This document shows positions 8,950-18,080 of a stretch of DNA of 34,735 bases, one piece after another. The first letter of the stretch is position 1; each line of letters opens with the position of its first letter. The stretch is from Bacteroidales bacterium (lineage in GTDB: Bacteria > Bacteroidota > Bacteroidia > Bacteroidales > WCHB1-69), in NCBI GenBank assembly GCA_017525245.1, contig JAFXTE010000001.1, positions 1 to 34,735 of the forward strand, in the 5' to 3' direction. The notes under the pieces were generated by a model, which had not been told where the DNA came from, did not search any database, and saw only the letters and a list, made by a program, of their open reading frames with translations. The position numbers were made by a program, and so were the translations under genes.

Positions 8950-8991
8950 AATGGTGCGACTGACAAAAAGTGCCATTTTTTCTTTTTTTTT
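8950..8991 (+). terminator. Weak Rho-independent terminator
   Basis: Imperfect hairpin AATGGTGC ... GTGCCATT (AATGG/CCATT core) followed by a long T tract broken by one C, 27 bases after the cotransporter stop codon. Confidence 0.45.
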
Positions 8992-9040
8992 AGTTCAAAT
9001 TTTCTTCACAACAACCTGTCTTTCTGTAAGATAAAAATAT

Positions 9041-9059
9041 TTGCGTAAAATTTACACAA
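9041..9059. promoter_or_regulatory. Upstream operator, probably for the Nudix regulator
   Basis: A 19-base palindrome, TTGCGTAAAATTTACACAA, with one mismatched pair relative to the perfect copy at 9091. It lies upstream of the promoter; the centres of the two sites are 50 bases apart. Confidence 0.65.
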
Positions 9060-9085
9060 ATTAAGTTTTTGTATTGAAGAAAATG

Positions 9086-9093
9086 TATTTTTG
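9086..9093 (+). promoter_or_regulatory. -7 box of the Nudix regulator promoter
   Basis: TATTTTTG followed by C. Its last bases overlap the start of the second operator (9091), so a bound repressor would block the promoter. The -33 region is weak. Confidence 0.6.
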
Positions 9094-9109
9094 CGTAAAA
9101 TTTACGCAA
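9091..9109. promoter_or_regulatory. Downstream operator overlapping the promoter
   Basis: Perfect 19-base palindrome, TTGCGTAAAATTTACGCAA, around a central A, spanning the end of the -7 box and the likely transcription start of the Nudix regulator gene. Confidence 0.75.
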
Positions 9110-9142
9110 TTAAAAACAAGACAAAAAAAGGAAGGAATCAGT

Positions 9143-10027
9143 ATGAGTTACACCTACCAATATCCGCATCCTGCCGTGGCCACCGACTGCGTGGTGTTCG
9201 GCTTTGACGGCAAAGAACTACAGATTTTGCTGATAGAACGGGGATTGGAGCCATTCAAAGGAATGTGGGCCTTTCCGGGAGGTTTTATGCGCATCCAAGA
9301 GACAGCGGAGGAATGCGCAAGACGAGAATTGTTAGAAGAGACAGGTTTTCCCATTCAAATTCTCAAACAGTTAGGTGCATTTTCGGGTGTGAATCGTGAC
9401 CCGCGTGAACGTGTGGTCTCTGTTGCGTTTTACGCCTTAGTGCGCCCCTCCGATGTAAAAGGCGGTGATGACGCGCATGACGCACGGTGGTTCGCCCTTG
9501 ACGATGTGCCGCAGCTCGCCTTCGACCACGACTTCATCCTCCGCAAGGCGATGCAACAACTGCGCAAGGACATCTACTTTGAGCCGATAGGGTTCGAACT
9601 GTTGGACAAGGCGTTTACCATGTCGGAGCTGCAGCGGCTCTACGAAGCGATTCTCGGTGTGCGCTTTGACCGCCGCAATTTCGAGAAAAAGATGCTGCAG
9701 ACGGGCATCCTCCAACCCATTGATGAGGAATACGACGCGATTGCGGAATCTCTGTCATGCAACGCAGTCCCTGAGCCAAAGAGGGCTTTTTTCGGGGAAA
9801 GGCGGGAAATGCGCACAAAAAACATTGACGCGCTGTTCGGCACCGAGCCGGAGAGACCTCGCGAAACAGTTATTCTCGCAGACATTGCCCCTTGTGAGTG
9901 TGCTTCTTCTATAGAAGAAAATGAAAACACCAGACGAAAACCCGGGCGGAAAGGACGCAAGTTCTCATTCAACAAGGATAAATACGACCGATTCAAACAG
10001 GATAATAATTTCAGGTTTGAGTTCTAA
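9143..10027 (+). CDS. NrtR-type transcriptional regulator (Nudix domain plus winged helix)
   Basis: 294 residues from the ATG at 9143, preceded by an A/G-rich GGAAGGAA site; an upstream in-frame ATG at 9074 would put the -7 box and operator inside the coding region and is rejected. Residues ~8-140 are a Nudix domain with a complete box, G47-x5-E53-x7-R61-E62-L-L-E65-E66-T-G (GFMRIQE...RELLEETGF). Residues ~145-200 fit the C-terminal winged helix of NrtR regulators (FTMSELQRLYEAILG, FDRRNFEKKML). A basic tail follows (RRKPGRKGRKFSFNKDKYD). NrtR proteins control NAD or sugar-use genes and respond to ADP-ribose or related ligands; some keep an intact box, so hydrolysis is possible. Two palindromes at its promoter suggest autoregulation. 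The ligand here is not known. Confidence 0.9.
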   Translation: MSYTYQYPHPAVATDCVVFGFDGKELQILLIERGLEPFKGMWAFPGGFMRIQETAEECARRELLEETGFPIQILKQLGAFSGVNRDPRERVVSVAFYALVRPSDVKGGDDAHDARWFALDDVPQLAFDHDFILRKAMQQLRKDIYFEPIGFELLDKAFTMSELQRLYEAILGVRFDRRNFEKKMLQTGILQPIDEEYDAIAESLSCNAVPEPKRAFFGERREMRTKNIDALFGTEPERPRETVILADIAPCECASSIEENENTRRKPGRKGRKFSFNKDKYDRFKQDNNFRFEF

Positions 10028-10058
10028 CCGGATATTTTTGACTATAACGTTGAACTAT

Positions 10059-10113
10059 GACTTAGACTTAGACTTAGACTTAAACATTGGCTATTGGCTA
10101 TTAGCTAAAAGCC
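10059..10113. repeat. Compound short tandem array
   Basis: Four GACTTA hexamers (10059-10082) followed by heptads ATTGGCT, ATTGGCT, ATTAGCT, AAAAGCC (10086-10113) in the 124-base gap between the Nudix regulator and the VWA gene. Confidence 0.75.
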
Positions 10114-10151
10114 AACATCTAAATTTTCATCAATTCAAAAAACACAAAGTT

Positions 10152-11330
10152 ATGTTTACAAAAAAATTCAAAAAACAACAGGAAGTCAGAGACAATCAAA
10201 GTGAAAGCACAAACACCGTTTCTCAAGAGAGTGGGCATGGAGACAAACTCAAGGTCTATAACCTCGTCATCCTTGACAAGAGCGGTTCCATGAGCAGCAT
10301 CGCCGAGGCTGCCATCTCCGGTTTTAACGAGACTGTGGGCGGCATCCGCTCCGCACAGGAACGCTATCAGGACTCCCAAGAACATTTCGTGTCGCTCTAC
10401 GTTTTCTGCAATTGCGACAAACACTACATCTATGAAAACGTTCCCGTGAATGAGGTTAAGACGCTGACATCCAGGGAGTACCATCCTTGCTGCTGCACAC
10501 CGCTCTTCGATGCTATGGGACTCTCTCTAAACCAGTTGCTGAACAAAATCCAATCGGACAAGAACGCCACTGCTGCCGTCACGGTCATCACCGACGGTTT
10601 GGAGAACGCTTCCAAAGAGTACTCTGGTTCGGCCATCAAAGCCTTGGTGGACAAGCTGAAGGATGAGGAGGGCTGGAATTTCGCCTACATCGGCACCAAC
10701 CAAGACGTGGATGCGGTAGCCGCCCAAATTTCCATCACCAACACTATGTACTTTGAGGATGATTCGGCTGGCATGAAGACCGCGTGGGCGAACGAACGTA
10801 AAGCTAAAATGCGGATGTACGACCGGATGCAGGAGGATTATGTCTGTTGCAGCGCCGCACCCGAACCGATGAGTGCAAAGGTTATGAAGCTGTTCCGTGC
10901 GAAACGTAACCGCGAGGAGAAGAACTACCGCTCCATGGACGAGTTCCGCAACCGCATCACTCCCAACAACATAACCACGCTGAAAGACAACGAGATTTTT
11001 GTATTCGGAAGCAATTTAGCGGGGATGCACGCAGGCGGCGCGGCGAGAATCGCGGTCGAAAAATTCGGCGCGGTCATGGGACAAGGAGTAGGTTTGCAAG
11101 GACAAAGCTACGCCATCCCCACGATGCAGGGCGGCGTGGAAACCATCGTGCCCTACATCAATGAGTTCATCAAGTTCGCTGACTGTCACCCCGAGCTGAC
11201 CTTCCTGGTGACACGCATCGGCTGCGGCATCGCCGGTTTCTCCGATGAGGAAATCGCCCCGCTGTTCGTGAGAGCAATCAACTTACCCAACGTGCATTTG
11301 CCGAAGGAGTTTTGGAAAGAACTGGTGTAG
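10152..11330 (+). CDS. VWA-domain protein with C-terminal macro-like (A1S_2505-type) domain
   Basis: 392 residues from the ATG at 10152; the frame is open back to 9921, but that part only translates the preceding tandem array. Residues ~35-200 are a von Willebrand A domain with a complete metal site: DKSGS (42-46), the Thr of CCCTPLFDA (116) and ITDGLE (147). Residues ~279-390 form a second domain: FGSNLAGMHAGGAARIA, GQGVGLQGQSYAIPT, LVTRIGCGIAG, ending NVHLPKEFW. This resembles small stand-alone proteins named A1S_2505 family phage non-structural protein and has a macro-domain-like glycine pattern, which suggests binding of an ADP-ribose-like nucleotide. That assignment is from memory. There is no signal peptide, so it is cytoplasmic. 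It lies downstream of the NrtR-type gene with no terminator between them. Cys clusters (CCC at 113-115, CC at 232-233) are unusual. Confidence 0.8.
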   Translation: MFTKKFKKQQEVRDNQSESTNTVSQESGHGDKLKVYNLVILDKSGSMSSIAEAAISGFNETVGGIRSAQERYQDSQEHFVSLYVFCNCDKHYIYENVPVNEVKTLTSREYHPCCCTPLFDAMGLSLNQLLNKIQSDKNATAAVTVITDGLENASKEYSGSAIKALVDKLKDEEGWNFAYIGTNQDVDAVAAQISITNTMYFEDDSAGMKTAWANERKAKMRMYDRMQEDYVCCSAAPEPMSAKVMKLFRAKRNREEKNYRSMDEFRNRITPNNITTLKDNEIFVFGSNLAGMHAGGAARIAVEKFGAVMGQGVGLQGQSYAIPTMQGGVETIVPYINEFIKFADCHPELTFLVTRIGCGIAGFSDEEIAPLFVRAINLPNVHLPKEFWKELV

Positions 11331-11350
11331 TCGGGAGATGCACTGCAATC

Positions 11351-11371
11351 CTGCAAGTGTCAGGCTTGCAG
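11351..11371. repeat. Small inverted repeat between convergent genes
   Basis: CTGCAAG, 7-base loop, CTTGCAG, 20 bases after the VWA gene. There is no T tract, so I do not call it a terminator. Confidence 0.45.
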
Positions 11372-11397
11372 CCCGCTTGAGATGGGGTTTGATAATA

Positions 11398-12261
11398 TCA
11401 GTCTTTCACGCAACGGACGGAGAGAGCATACCATTTGTCTGTACCCCAGAGTCCTTCTCTGCCGTCATAAACATCCACACCTGAACTTCCGTAATAGATG
11501 TCCACGAATTGGGCCACTTGGTAATAGTCGGGGCTCTCACCGCTACACCAAAAGTCAGCCCATTTTCCTAACACTCCAGGTGTCGAAGATGCTCTCCCTG
11601 CTGGCACGGCGGAGAAACCGGAAGTGTTGTTGTTGGCCAGATTCGCACCGGGACAATACTGGTAACGCGCCACCAATTCCGCACACTCTATCGAATCGTA
11701 AGAGTTATCCCAAGGGATGTCACTGCCATAAATCTGCGCAAGAGAATCGTATGCGCGGTGAATGGAGTCCACGTTGATGGGAGGATAGTATTGCCATCCA
11801 GCTTGGGAAGCCATAGCGCTGGCGGCATGGTTGCCATAATAACCGTCGCTATGCCCTTCAACAGCCGACACTAATGTTTTCCACTCTTCCGATGTAGGCA
11901 AATGCCAGCCTTTGGGGCAGACTCCCTGGATTTGCCCGTTAGTGTTTTCGGCGTTACGCGTTGCGGCATACCAGTTGTAGAGCAGGCCGTGGGAGACGGC
12001 GTCCACACCAGGAATCTCACAATAGGCGGGTGTCAGCACGTCTTCCCCAACACCCGATGCGATAGGCGTCCCGTCCGAATAGTGGGTGGTGCGGAGGTTG
12101 GTCTGCATCCACGTCTGCTTACCTATTTTGACGGCATCGTACTTGTTGCCATCGTAGTCTTTCACGGCGTTGCGGATGATTTTGGGTTCGGAACCATTGC
12201 GGTTGCAGGAAACGCAGCAGAGAAGCCCTAAAACGGCGATAAGGATGGTGATTTTTTTCAT
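11398..12261 (-). CDS. FISUMP-domain lipoprotein
   Basis: 287 residues. The N-terminus MKKITILIAVLGLLCCVSC is a lipoprotein signal with the lipid-carrying Cys at about residue 19. From residue ~35 to the end it follows the Fibrobacter succinogenes major paralogous (FISUMP) pattern: DYDGNKYDAVKIGKQTWM, NLRTTHYSDG, GLLYNWYAA, GVCPKGWHLPTSEEW, GFSAVPAGR and the terminal YALSVRCVKD. These domains are exposed on the surface of Bacteroidota and Fibrobacteres; their role is not established. Only 34 bases separate it from the BspA-like gene upstream on the same strand, so the two may be co-transcribed. A paralogous domain is in the 32132-33883 protein. Confidence 0.9.
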   Translation of the reverse strand: MKKITILIAVLGLLCCVSCNRNGSEPKIIRNAVKDYDGNKYDAVKIGKQTWMQTNLRTTHYSDGTPIASGVGEDVLTPAYCEIPGVDAVSHGLLYNWYAATRNAENTNGQIQGVCPKGWHLPTSEEWKTLVSAVEGHSDGYYGNHAASAMASQAGWQYYPPINVDSIHRAYDSLAQIYGSDIPWDNSYDSIECAELVARYQYCPGANLANNNTSGFSAVPAGRASSTPGVLGKWADFWCSGESPDYYQVAQFVDIYYGSSGVDVYDGREGLWGTDKWYALSVRCVKD

Positions 12262-12295
12262 ATCTCTTAAATTTGTTTATTAAAGACATTTTTGA

Positions 12296-14650
12296 TTAAT
12301 TCCGGACAATTTTCATTGTTTTCACCACATTCCCGCCTGCTACAGTCTTGATGAAATATACACCAGGGGCGAAACGCGACAAATCAATTTGAGTAGGTCC
12401 ATCATTATTCATCACAATAACGTTCAATAATTTACCGTATGCGTCGAACAAAAAAATTTCCGCCGCCTCTATCTGTACATTGTTCTTGCTACATAGTACA
12501 TAGGCAACACTATTTGTCGGGTTAGGATAAACCTTGAAACAGAAACCGTCATGGTCTTCTATAGCAACGTGGCCGTCAACGATAATAACATCTGAAGTCG
12601 GTCCAAAAAAACCTTCATAGTTTTCAGCACTACCTGAAGGGACGTATATAGTCAGGCCGTTTGAAGCCGGAAATGTGGAATAGAAACATCCATCCAAAGA
12701 AGGAGGCGTCGCACCATCAAATGTCACAGAGGTCAGGTTGCTACAGTCAGAGAAAGCGAAAATGCCAATGGATGTGACGGAACTGGGAATTGTCACGGAG
12801 GTCAAGCCGGTGCAGCCAGAAAAGGCATACTCTCCAATGGACACGACCGTATTGGGAATGACTGTTGTCTTACAACCTGTAATCAACGTATTGTCAGCAG
12901 TTCGGATAATGGCATTGCAATTGTCGCGACTGTCATATACGGGATTACCTGACTCAACAACAATGGAGGTCAACCCTGTGCAACCATTGAACACCCTACT
13001 TCCTATAGATGTAACGGAGCTGGGAATTGTAATGGAAGTAAGGCTTGTGCAACCATTGAAAGCCTGAAGTCCTATGGACGTGACAGAGTTGGGGATTGTA
13101 ACGGAAACCAAACCCGTACAACCATCGAAAACACCAATTCCTATGGATGTGATAGAATTTGGAATGGTCACGGAAGTAAGACCTGTGCAACCTCTGAAAG
13201 CGTAATTCTCAATAACCGTGACAGAATTGGGAATAGTCACGGAAATCAAGCCTGTGCAACCAGAAAAACCTCCAATGGTAGTGACAGAATTGGGGATAGT
13301 AATAGAAGTCAAGCCTGTGCAACCAGAGAAACCTCCAACAGACGTGACCGTATTAGGAATGACTGTTGCCTGACAACCAGTAATCAGCGCATTGTCGGCA
13401 GTTCGTATAATAGCATTGCAATTGTCGCGGCTGTCATATACAGGATTGCCTATCTCTACAACAATGGAGGATAGCCCAGAGCAGCCGTTGAAAGCATCAG
13501 TTCCAATGGATGTAACTGAACTGGGGATTGTTAAGGAGGACAGACTGGTGCAACCATAGAAAGCGGAATTGCCAATGGATGTAACAGAATTGGGGATTGT
13601 CACAGAAGAAAGGCCTGTGCAGTTTCTGAAAGCGTAACTTCCAATAGACACAATGGAAATGGGAATAGTCACGGAGGTCAGACCAGTAAAACCATCAAAA
13701 GCATAATTATCAATGGAAGTGACAGTATTAGGGATGACTGTTGACTGACTACCTTTAATCAATGTGTTATCAGCTGTTAGGATAATGGAATTGCAATTGT
13801 CACGGCTATCATATACGGAATTCCCTGTTTCAACAACAATGGAAACCAGCTCTGTACAACCAAAGAATGCGTAACTTCCAATGGACACAACAGAAGATGG
13901 AATGGTCACGGAGGTCAGACCTGTACAATAATAGAAAGCGAAATCTCCAACAGATGTGACAGAATTGGGGATGACCGTTGCCCGACAACCTACAATTAAC
14001 GTATTGTCAGCTGTTCGGATAACGGCGTTGCAATTGCCGCGACGATTATTGTCAAGACTATTGTATATGGGATTATCTGTTGCCACAACAATGGAAGTCA
14101 AACTCGGGCAATTCGAGAAAGCGCCATTATCAATGAACGTGACAGAACTGGGGATTGTTATGGATGTCAGACTTGCACAACCATAGAAAGCGTTCATCCC
14201 AATGGAGGTAACAGAATTGGGAATTGTTATGGAGGTCAAACTGATGCAATTAAAAAAAGCGAAATCTCCAACAGATATGACAGAATTGGGGATTGTTACG
14301 GAAGTCAGACTGCTGTCACGACTAAAAACACTATTTCCGATGGACGTGACAGAATTGGGAATAATCACAGATGTAAGTTCAGGGGCATCATTAAAAGCTT
14401 GGTTCCCTATTTGTGTGACCGAATAGGTGACCCCATCATGCTCTACATCGTGTGGAATTTCCATTTCTCCGGTCAACCGTTCATGGTCACATTCCCCGCC
14501 ATGAACGACTGCCACGGAACTATTTGAAAGGATTTGAAAATACAACAGCTGGCCAGTAACACAGGTGTCGTAGAAATCATACCCAGCCTGTGCTTTTGCA
14601 CTGGATACAAAGGCCGTAAACACCAGAACTGCAATAATAATCTTTTTCAT
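12296..14650 (-). CDS. BspA-like leucine-rich-repeat surface protein with T9SS tail
   Basis: 784 residues. Signal peptide 1-20 (ends SSAKAQ). Residues ~65-650 are ~23-residue LRR_5 repeats of the BspA type (FxGCTGLTSVTIPNSVTSIG). Four times the run is interrupted by a ~45-residue module (VYDSRDNCNAIIRTADNTLI then TVIPNTVTSIG). Two repeats are shortened to GGFSGCTGL. Residues ~700-784 are a T9SS sorting tail (FKVYPNPTNS, DLSRFAPGVYFIKTV, ending KTMKIVRN). BspA proteins act as surface adhesins that bind host or bacterial partners, which is the likely role here. The nearly identical repeats (e.g. ACAGAATTGGGGATTGT on the + strand) make the gene prone to recombination and assembly error. Confidence 0.95.
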   Translation of the reverse strand: MKKIIIAVLVFTAFVSSAKAQAGYDFYDTCVTGQLLYFQILSNSSVAVVHGGECDHERLTGEMEIPHDVEHDGVTYSVTQIGNQAFNDAPELTSVIIPNSVTSIGNSVFSRDSSLTSVTIPNSVISVGDFAFFNCISLTSITIPNSVTSIGMNAFYGCASLTSITIPSSVTFIDNGAFSNCPSLTSIVVATDNPIYNSLDNNRRGNCNAVIRTADNTLIVGCRATVIPNSVTSVGDFAFYYCTGLTSVTIPSSVVSIGSYAFFGCTELVSIVVETGNSVYDSRDNCNSIILTADNTLIKGSQSTVIPNTVTSIDNYAFDGFTGLTSVTIPISIVSIGSYAFRNCTGLSSVTIPNSVTSIGNSAFYGCTSLSSLTIPSSVTSIGTDAFNGCSGLSSIVVEIGNPVYDSRDNCNAIIRTADNALITGCQATVIPNTVTSVGGFSGCTGLTSITIPNSVTTIGGFSGCTGLISVTIPNSVTVIENYAFRGCTGLTSVTIPNSITSIGIGVFDGCTGLVSVTIPNSVTSIGLQAFNGCTSLTSITIPSSVTSIGSRVFNGCTGLTSIVVESGNPVYDSRDNCNAIIRTADNTLITGCKTTVIPNTVVSIGEYAFSGCTGLTSVTIPSSVTSIGIFAFSDCSNLTSVTFDGATPPSLDGCFYSTFPASNGLTIYVPSGSAENYEGFFGPTSDVIIVDGHVAIEDHDGFCFKVYPNPTNSVAYVLCSKNNVQIEAAEIFLFDAYGKLLNVIVMNNDGPTQIDLSRFAPGVYFIKTVAGGNVVKTMKIVRN

Positions 14651-14691
14651 ATCGCTATTTTTTTTGTCTATATTTCACTGGATGATGGGAG

Positions 14692-14699
14692 CAAAAATA
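14692..14699 (-). promoter_or_regulatory. -7 box of the BspA-like gene
   Basis: Reads TATTTTTG then C on the minus strand, 42 bases before the start codon. No clear -33 box. Confidence 0.55.
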
Positions 14700-14767
14700 C
14701 ATTTTTTACCAATTCACGAAATCCGAAAATCGAAAATTACAAAAATCTTTTTGTGACAATCGTAATA

Positions 14768-15187
14768 TTATGATCTCCGAAACTTATGAAAATCGCTCGC
14801 ATCCCACGACTGATACAACAGGATATGATGGATTTCGTTGATAATCAGAATGAAAAGCCGCAAATCATTGTCGGCGAACCATTTGATGGCCTCCGTTTCC
14901 TTGCGGCAGGCCGCCGCAAACGTAGCTAAAAACGTGCAATGGTACTTGTCTAACCACGCGATGGCGGCGTCCTCGTTGTCGATGGCATTGCTCAGTACCG
15001 CAAACTCAGGGTACCCGTTGTCCAACAACCACTGCAACGCCGCCTCGTTGGAGTGTATCGCCGACGACAACGCCTCCAACTCGCGATACCCGTTGTTCAT
15101 CAGGAAATCGCTGAAATTCCGGTCGCCCTCCAGACTTTTGAGGAAAGCCATCAGGACTTTGGGGTCGTAATCCAGCAAGGATCTCAT
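14768..15187 (-). CDS. Small helical-repeat protein of unknown function
   Basis: 139 residues, no signal peptide, so probably cytoplasmic. It appears to be built from four or five ~30-residue two-helix repeats around the pattern NGYxEhxxLSxAIxxxxxALxWL (e.g. NGYRELEALSSAIHSNEAAL, NGYPEFAVLSNAIDNEDAAI, then CTFLATFAAACRKETEAI). This resembles an alpha-solenoid used for protein binding. I recall similar unnamed proteins in other Bacteroidales but no functional name. It lies downstream of glnS on the same strand across a tandem-repeat region, so it might be read from the glnS transcript. Confidence 0.75.
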   Translation of the reverse strand: MRSLLDYDPKVLMAFLKSLEGDRNFSDFLMNNGYRELEALSSAIHSNEAALQWLLDNGYPEFAVLSNAIDNEDAAIAWLDKYHCTFLATFAAACRKETEAIKWFADNDLRLFILIINEIHHILLYQSWDASDFHKFRRS

Positions 15188-15241
15188 TTGAGTATATCGA
15201 AACTTTTGAAAGAATCGTACGTTTTGGGCTTATTTCGTTAA

Positions 15242-15269
15242 AATGTACAATGTACAATGAACAATGTAC
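15242..15269. repeat. Heptanucleotide array, exact copy of the one at 21954
   Basis: Units AATGTAC, AATGTAC, AATGAAC, AATGTAC. The same 28 bases occur in frame in the 18081-22163 gene. It faces an array of the complementary unit at 15309. Confidence 0.85.
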
Positions 15270-15308
15270 ATTATAATCATCGCAGTTTGACTGCAATTAC
15301 AGTATCAT

Positions 15309-15342
15309 CATTGTACATTGTACATTGTACATTCTACATTGT

Positions 15343-15350
<8 letters not shown>
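15309..15350. repeat. Heptanucleotide array overlapping the glnS stop codon
   Basis: Six units: CATTGTA three times, CATTCTA, CATTGTT twice. It is in inverse orientation to the 15242 array. The glnS stop codon (15343-15345) and its last Gln codon lie inside the final two units. Between the arrays is a small hairpin GCAGT-TTG-ACTGC (15282-15294). Confidence 0.85.
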
Positions 15351-16974
<1,624 letters not shown>

Positions 16975-17009
16975 ATTCTTCGGTTTTAGGGTTGGTAAAA
17001 AACAAACGG

Positions 17010-17040
17010 CAAAGATACGATTTTTTTGGAATACTTCAAA
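17010..17040 (-). promoter_or_regulatory. glnS promoter, full consensus
   Basis: On the minus strand TTTG (17037-17040), 19-base spacer, TATCTTTG (17010-17017) followed by C: a textbook Bacteroidota promoter, 36 bases before the glnS start. Confidence 0.8.
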
Positions 17041-17067
17041 ATCAACAATCAAGATTTGCCGCTGAAA

Positions 17068-17919
17068 TTAAAACCCATCCCTGAACTCTGTGGGAGACAT
17101 TCCTGTCTCGCGGCGGAAGTATCGGCAGAAGGTTGCCTGTTCGTCGAAACCCAGCATGTCAGCGATAGCCTGTACATTGAGGTCGCGGCGAACGTGCAAA
17201 AGCATCTTTGCTTCCGACACAACATGATTGTGTATCCAATAGGAAGCGGTTTGGCCGGTTTCCTGCTTGATTACAGCACTGAAATGCTTGGAACTCAGAC
17301 AAGTTTTTCCTGCATAGAAACCAACGTCCCTATGCTCGCGGTAATGCTGCGCGAGATCGTTGCGGAATTGGTCGCTTACCCGATTGTCCGTTCCGGTTTC
17401 ATTCAGTTTTTGATTGCGATAATAGTTGAGCAATCGCAGCAGAAACTCCAATTGCCGCACCATTAATTTACGTTTGTCAGGGATGTTGATCCGCGATGTT
17501 TCTTGCATCCCCTTCACCACATGCATTATCATCTTGTATTCATGTTTGTCAAGTTTCACGCATGGATGCGGCTCATAGCGATATCGCATTTGCTTGATGA
17601 TCTGCAATAAGGGATCATTCAGTACTTCTCCATCTACAACAATCAGAGAAGCAAGGTAATCTTTGGTCTTACTTATTTCCCTAAGACTATGATTAGGAAA
17701 AATCACGCCAACGGTGTACTTTTCCGAATAGTCAACATAGTCGTCGTACATCAGATCGGTATGACCTCTTTGGCCCACACAAATCACATAATCGGGCGAG
17801 ACAAACGGTTCTTTGCTGGTCGGCAACCCTCTTACATCGTCAAGAACCACGATGCCTTCCTCTTTAATCCTCTGACCATACAGGTACAGGGGATGAATGT
17901 ATGGCTGTTTCTTTTTCAT
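17068..17919 (-). CDS. AraC-family transcriptional regulator
   Basis: 283 residues, a cytoplasmic DNA-binding protein. The last ~100 residues are an AraC/XylS double helix-turn-helix: LAQHYREHRDVGFYAGKTCL, SSKHFSAVIKQETGQTASYWI, then VQAIADMLGFDEQATFCRYF and RRETGMSPTEFR. The N-terminal ~170 residues are an effector domain with no recognisable ligand motif. It is transcribed divergently from the large T9SS beta-helix protein at 18081, whose promoter shares the 161-base gap, so local control of that gene is possible but unproven. Confidence 0.93.
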   Translation of the reverse strand: MKKKQPYIHPLYLYGQRIKEEGIVVLDDVRGLPTSKEPFVSPDYVICVGQRGHTDLMYDDYVDYSEKYTVGVIFPNHSLREISKTKDYLASLIVVDGEVLNDPLLQIIKQMRYRYEPHPCVKLDKHEYKMIMHVVKGMQETSRINIPDKRKLMVRQLEFLLRLLNYYRNQKLNETGTDNRVSDQFRNDLAQHYREHRDVGFYAGKTCLSSKHFSAVIKQETGQTASYWIHNHVVSEAKMLLHVRRDLNVQAIADMLGFDEQATFCRYFRRETGMSPTEFRDGF

Positions 17920-17923
17920 AGTG

Positions 17924-17931
17924 CAAAAATA
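17924..17931 (-). promoter_or_regulatory. -7 box of the AraC regulator
   Basis: Reads TATTTTTG then C on the minus strand. It is very close to the start codon (17919), implying an extremely short leader if used. Confidence 0.45.
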
Positions 17932-18016
17932 CGGATTATTTTGACAATTATGGCGGTATCGGTCTTTTTGCCAATCATTTCCGCCGTTCTGACATTTCTG
18001 TTGGGTGAGGAGTTTG

Positions 18017-18024
18017 TACTTTTG
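18017..18024 (+). promoter_or_regulatory. -7 box of the large T9SS beta-helix gene
   Basis: TACTTTTG, 57 bases before the ATG at 18081. The -33 region (around CATTTCTG) is weak. Confidence 0.5.
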
Positions 18025-18080
18025 AGCATTTTAATGTAAAATTTTTCATTTGAGATAAAAAAACTAAAAACCAACAAATT

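Noticed and set aside
9074-9142. N-terminal extension of the Nudix regulator
   Set aside because: It would place the -7 box and the perfect operator inside the coding region; the ATG at 9143 has a good ribosome-binding site and begins the conserved domain.
9921-10151. N-terminal extension of the VWA protein (with a DLDLDLDL stretch)
   Set aside because: It overlaps the Nudix gene and only translates the GACTTA tandem array.
11351-11371. Terminator after the VWA gene
   Set aside because: The stem is good, but no T tract follows on either strand.
13956-14426. + strand frames inside the BspA-like gene (VTELGIVTEV repeats)
   Set aside because: Mirror image of the LRR repeats on the other strand.
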